From the NCBI GenBank assembly GCA_030053915.1, contig JASGCT010000004.1, positions 1 to 44,813 on the forward strand: 44,813 bases of DNA. The letters run 5' to 3'. This DNA comes from Alphaproteobacteria bacterium (GTDB lineage: Bacteria > Bacteroidota > Bacteroidia > Chitinophagales > Chitinophagaceae). The notes under the pieces were generated by a model. It did not search any database. It was not told the origin of the DNA and saw nothing but the letters and a program-made list of their open reading frames with translations. Shown here in pieces: positions 42,143 through 44,813 of the stretch. Position 1 is the stretch's first letter. Every line of letters starts with the position of its first letter. A program made the position numbers and the translations under genes.

Positions 42143-44813
42143 CAACGCACCAATACCTTCAAAATATAAATAATCGTTACAAATCTGGAAACACCACTGA
42201 ACATAGTTTTCGCGGTGATCTTCAACAATTATTAGAAAGTTTAGTACCTGCCATTAAAGCCACCAACGAACCTAAACGGCAGTCCTGCGGTGCACCTGAT
42301 TTTATAATAACCCAAAAAGATATTCCCTTAGGTTTTATTGAAGCTAAAGATATTGGTGATACCGACCTTGAAGGTATTAAAAAATCGGGTCATCAAGAGC
42401 AATTTAAGCGTTATAAAGCCTCGCTTAATAACCTGATCTTTACTAATTATTTAGATTTTTATTTATACCGTGATGGTCAATTAGTTAGAAATATTTCAAT
42501 TGGCAAAATAACACCCAACGGAATACAACCCTTACCCGAACATTTTGCAAGTTTTGAACATTTTATAAAAGATTTTTGTTGTTATTTAGGACAAACGATT
42601 AAAAGTTCTAAAAAATTAGCCGAAATGATGGCTTTAAAAGCACGTTTATTATCTGATGTTATTGAAAAAGCCTTAAATAGCGATGAAACCAATCATGAAG
42701 ATAGTACTTTAAAAGACCAAATGAAGGCATTTAAAGATATCTTGATTCACGATATTACAGCTAAAGGTTTTGCTGATGTGTATGCCCAAACCATTACCTA
42801 TGGTATGTTTGCGGCACGTTTACACGATGCCACGCTTACTACTTTTAGTAGGCAAGAAGCTTTTGAATTGATACCTAAATCGAACCCTTTTCTTAAAAAA
42901 TTATTTGGTTATATTGCTGGTTTAGAATTAGATGAACGTATTACATGGATTGTGGACGATTTAGTACAAATATTTTTAGCCTGCAATGTAAAAGAGATGC
43001 TTCAACATTATGGCACATCTACTAAAATGGAAGACCCCATTATTCACTTCTACGAAGATTTTTTAAGTGAGTACGACCCGCAACTTCGAAAAGCCCGCGG
43101 CGTTTGGTACACGCCTAAACCCATTGTAAGCTTTATTATAAAAGCGGTTGATGATCTTTTAAAAACAGAATTTAATTTACCGCAAGGCTTGGCCGATACG
43201 ACTAAAATTAAAATAAAAGTAAAACAACCTGGCGTACAAACTGAACAAGAAGTACATAAAGTACAAATTTTAGACCCTGCAACGGGTACGGGTACATTTT
43301 TAGCTGAGGTTGTAAAGCATATCTATAAACAGTTTGAAGGTCAACAAGGCATTTGGAGCGATTATGTAGACAAGCATTTACTACCTCGTTTAAATGGTTT
43401 TGAATTATTGATGGCAAGTTATGCGATGGCGCATTTAAAATTAGATTTATTACTTCAAGAAACGGGTTACAAACATACCACTAATCAGCGTTTTAGGATT
43501 TTTTTGACCAATAGTTTAGAAGCTGAACATGCCGATACGGGCACTTTATTTGCCAATTGGCTTAGTATTGAAGCCAATGAGGCGAATTATATCAAGCGTG
43601 ATACGCCCGTGATGTGTATTATTGGAAACCCACCCTACAGCGGGATATCATCAAATAATGGTGAATGGATTAGTAAATTAATTGATGATTATAAATATAT
43701 TGATGGTGTTCATTTTAATGAACGGAAACATTGGCTTAATGACGATTATGTAAAATTTATTCGTTTAAGTTCTTATTTAATTGAAAAAAATGGTGAAGGT
43801 ATATTGGCTTTTATTAATCCGCATGGGTATTTAGATAATCCAACTTTTAGAGGGATGCGCTGGCATCTTCAAAAAACTTTTGATAAAATATATACTATTG
43901 ATTTACACGGCAATAGCAAGAAGAAAGAAACTGCGCCGGATGGCAGTATCGACCAAAATGTGTTTGATATAATGCAAGGTGTTAGTATTAATATTTTTGT
44001 AAAAACTTTTAAAAAAAATCCTAAAGAATTTGCACAAGTATTTCATTTTGATGTTTTTGGTAAGCGTGAGGATAAATATGATTTTCTATCTAAGAAGACA
44101 CTCAAAATAATTAAATTTAATCAATTAAAACCTAATGGACCTAATTATTTTTTTGTACCTAAGAACGACTTTGGGCGTCAAGACTATGAAAATGGTTTTA
44201 AAATAAATGAATTATTCCCTAAAAACAATACTGGGATTGTAACAGGAAATGATAGTTTATCAATATTTACATCAAAAATTGAACTCCAGAAAACGTTAGA
44301 AAAAATTTTATCAATTGAAAATCCATTCCAAGAGTACAATATCAAAGATACCAGAAGAACAACAAAAGAAGGTAGAATTTTAGATCTAAGAAATGCCTAC
44401 AAAAAAGGTATCATTCAAATAAACTATAGACCTTTTGATACAAAATACACATTGCAATTTGATAAGAATGAATTTTGGATCAATTCTCCAAGACATGAAA
44501 TCATGCAACACTTTATAAAAGGCGAAAATGTAGGATTGGTATTTAAATTAGGTAATGCTGAAGAAAATTCTGTTTCAGGGATGTTGACAAAATATATTAT
44601 TGATTTTAGAAGTTGGTCGAGGCCTGGAATGCAAGGTGGTGATTATGTGGCGCCGCTCTATTTATATCCTGATAATCCAACTGACTTAGATAGTGGGAGC
44701 AAAAGGGTACCGAATTTAAATATAGAAATTGTTGAGAAAATGGCTTCTATTTTAGGTTTAACATTTATGGCTGAAACTACTCAAAATTCCCCTCCATTGG
44801 AGGGGTGTCCGCA
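42139..44813 (+). CDS. Single-chain restriction-modification enzyme (type ISP/IIG-like nuclease-methyltransferase), 3' end outside window
   Basis: The frame opens at ATG 42139 (overlapping the kdpD TGA) and runs 891 codons without a stop to the window edge. 'GAPDFII...LGFIEAK' places D54, E68 and K70 as a PD-(D/E)xK nuclease. A helical coupler follows, and then an N6-adenine methyltransferase. 'ILDPATGTGTFLAE' (D379-G385) is SAM motif I and 'IIGNPPY' (NPPY 497-500) is the catalytic motif. The start of a target-recognition region follows ('NYRPFDTKYTLQF'). The order and flanking motifs match LlaBIII-like type ISP proteins, but no helicase Walker motifs occur between nuclease and methyltransferase. 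It is therefore closer to a helicase-less type IIG enzyme. It would methylate host DNA and cut foreign DNA. The last residues run into a GC-rich palindrome. Confidence 0.88.
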   Translation, partial: MTTHQYLQNINNRYKSGNTTEHSFRGDLQQLLESLVPAIKATNEPKRQSCGAPDFIITQKDIPLGFIEAKDIGDTDLEGIKKSGHQEQFKRYKASLNNLIFTNYLDFYLYRDGQLVRNISIGKITPNGIQPLPEHFASFEHFIKDFCCYLGQTIKSSKKLAEMMALKARLLSDVIEKALNSDETNHEDSTLKDQMKAFKDILIHDITAKGFADVYAQTITYGMFAARLHDATLTTFSRQEAFELIPKSNPFLKKLFGYIAGLELDERITWIVDDLVQIFLACNVKEMLQHYGTSTKMEDPIIHFYEDFLSEYDPQLRKARGVWYTPKPIVSFIIKAVDDLLKTEFNLPQGLADTTKIKIKVKQPGVQTEQEVHKVQILDPATGTGTFLAEVVKHIYKQFEGQQGIWSDYVDKHLLPRLNGFELLMASYAMAHLKLDLLLQETGYKHTTNQRFRIFLTNSLEAEHADTGTLFANWLSIEANEANYIKRDTPVMCIIGNPPYSGISSNNGEWISKLIDDYKYIDGVHFNERKHWLNDDYVKFIRLSSYLIEKNGEGILAFINPHGYLDNPTFRGMRWHLQKTFDKIYTIDLHGNSKKKETAPDGSIDQNVFDIMQGVSINIFVKTFKKNPKEFAQVFHFDVFGKREDKYDFLSKKTLKIIKFNQLKPNGPNYFFVPKNDFGRQDYENGFKINELFPKNNTGIVTGNDSLSIFTSKIELQKTLEKILSIENPFQEYNIKDTRRTTKEGRILDLRNAYKKGIIQINYRPFDTKYTLQFDKNEFWINSPRHEIMQHFIKGENVGLVFKLGNAEENSVSGMLTKYIIDFRSWSRPGMQGGDYVAPLYLYPDNPTDLDSGSKRVPNLNIEIVEKMASILGLTFMAETTQNSPPLEGCP
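44789..44805. repeat. GC-rich perfect palindrome inside the restriction gene, likely edge of an interspersed repeat
   Basis: CCCCTCC (44789-44795) and GGAGGGG (44799-44805) form a 7-bp perfect stem with an ATT loop, followed by TGTCCGCA to the window end. The stem is 100% G/C or pairs with C/G/T only, in a strongly AT-rich gene, and reads in frame as SPPLEGCP. It lies at the linker after 'ILGLTFMAETTQN', where homologous proteins continue directly. Confidence 0.55.

Noticed and set aside
1..44813. CRISPR arrays, tRNA/rRNA genes, intact insertion sequences or prophage
   Set aside because: No regularly spaced direct repeats, tRNA cloverleaf-like GC-rich segments, transposase or phage genes were seen on either strand.

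Overview
This window is AT-rich bacterial chromosome from the phylum Bacteroidota. Five things support that assignment: a type IX secretion C-terminal sorting domain on the first protein; a TonB-dependent receptor with an N-terminal carboxypeptidase-regulatory-like domain, paired with a lipoprotein; a DUF3078 outer-membrane protein; the efp-accB-accC order; and repeated TAnnTTTG promoter boxes in place of Shine-Dalgarno-rich leaders. The EF-P sequence and the K+-dependent membrane pyrophosphatase suggest a Chitinophagia/Saprospiria-like lineage rather than Bacteroidia or Flavobacteriia. That finer placement is inference. No rRNA, tRNA, CRISPR array or intact insertion sequence was seen.

Layout. 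Positions 2-3508 hold the 3' part of a secreted GH18 chitinase-like protein. Next come a divergent pair, a PlsC-type acyltransferase (-) and a LYS1-like saccharopine/alanine dehydrogenase family enzyme (+), and then a small orphan ORF. Positions 6104-12330 carry a TonB receptor with a beta-helix lipoprotein, followed by a separately promoted DUF47-Pit phosphate transport pair. The minus-strand block 12333-16292 reads tonB-like, folC, prmC, DUF3078. Positions 16406-21304 (+) form a lipoprotein, MFS transporter and GH63 glucosidase operon. A KAAPAK-repeat histone-like gene with a clear terminator follows.

Positions 21865-29387 (-) are mostly housekeeping: efp-accB-accC, then a nicotinamide phosphoribosyltransferase, aspS, a small membrane protein and rarA. 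A decayed gene lies at 29487-29780. A GT2 glycosyltransferase (-) and a sugar nucleotidyltransferase (+) are divergent around 30900. The minus-strand group 32014-36315 is hppA, blaI-like and blaR1-like. Across a 287-bp promoter region, the plus strand carries kdpF-kdpA-kdpB-kdpC and a stand-alone KdpD sensor module. Its stop codon overlaps the start of a large nuclease-methyltransferase restriction enzyme that runs off the window end.

How the genes fit together. The right end combines K+ uptake (Kdp), a pyrophosphatase whose sequence predicts K+ dependence, and a BlaI/BlaR1-type regulator pair. A restriction enzyme sits translationally linked to kdpD where a histidine kinase would be expected. 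The most notable points are this kdpD/restriction junction, the GC-rich palindrome read in frame inside the restriction gene, the arginine-type EF-P, the unlisted kdpF microprotein, promoter boxes only 5-6 nt from start codons, and the decayed gene upstream of efp. I did not find a convincing wholly new multi-gene system.
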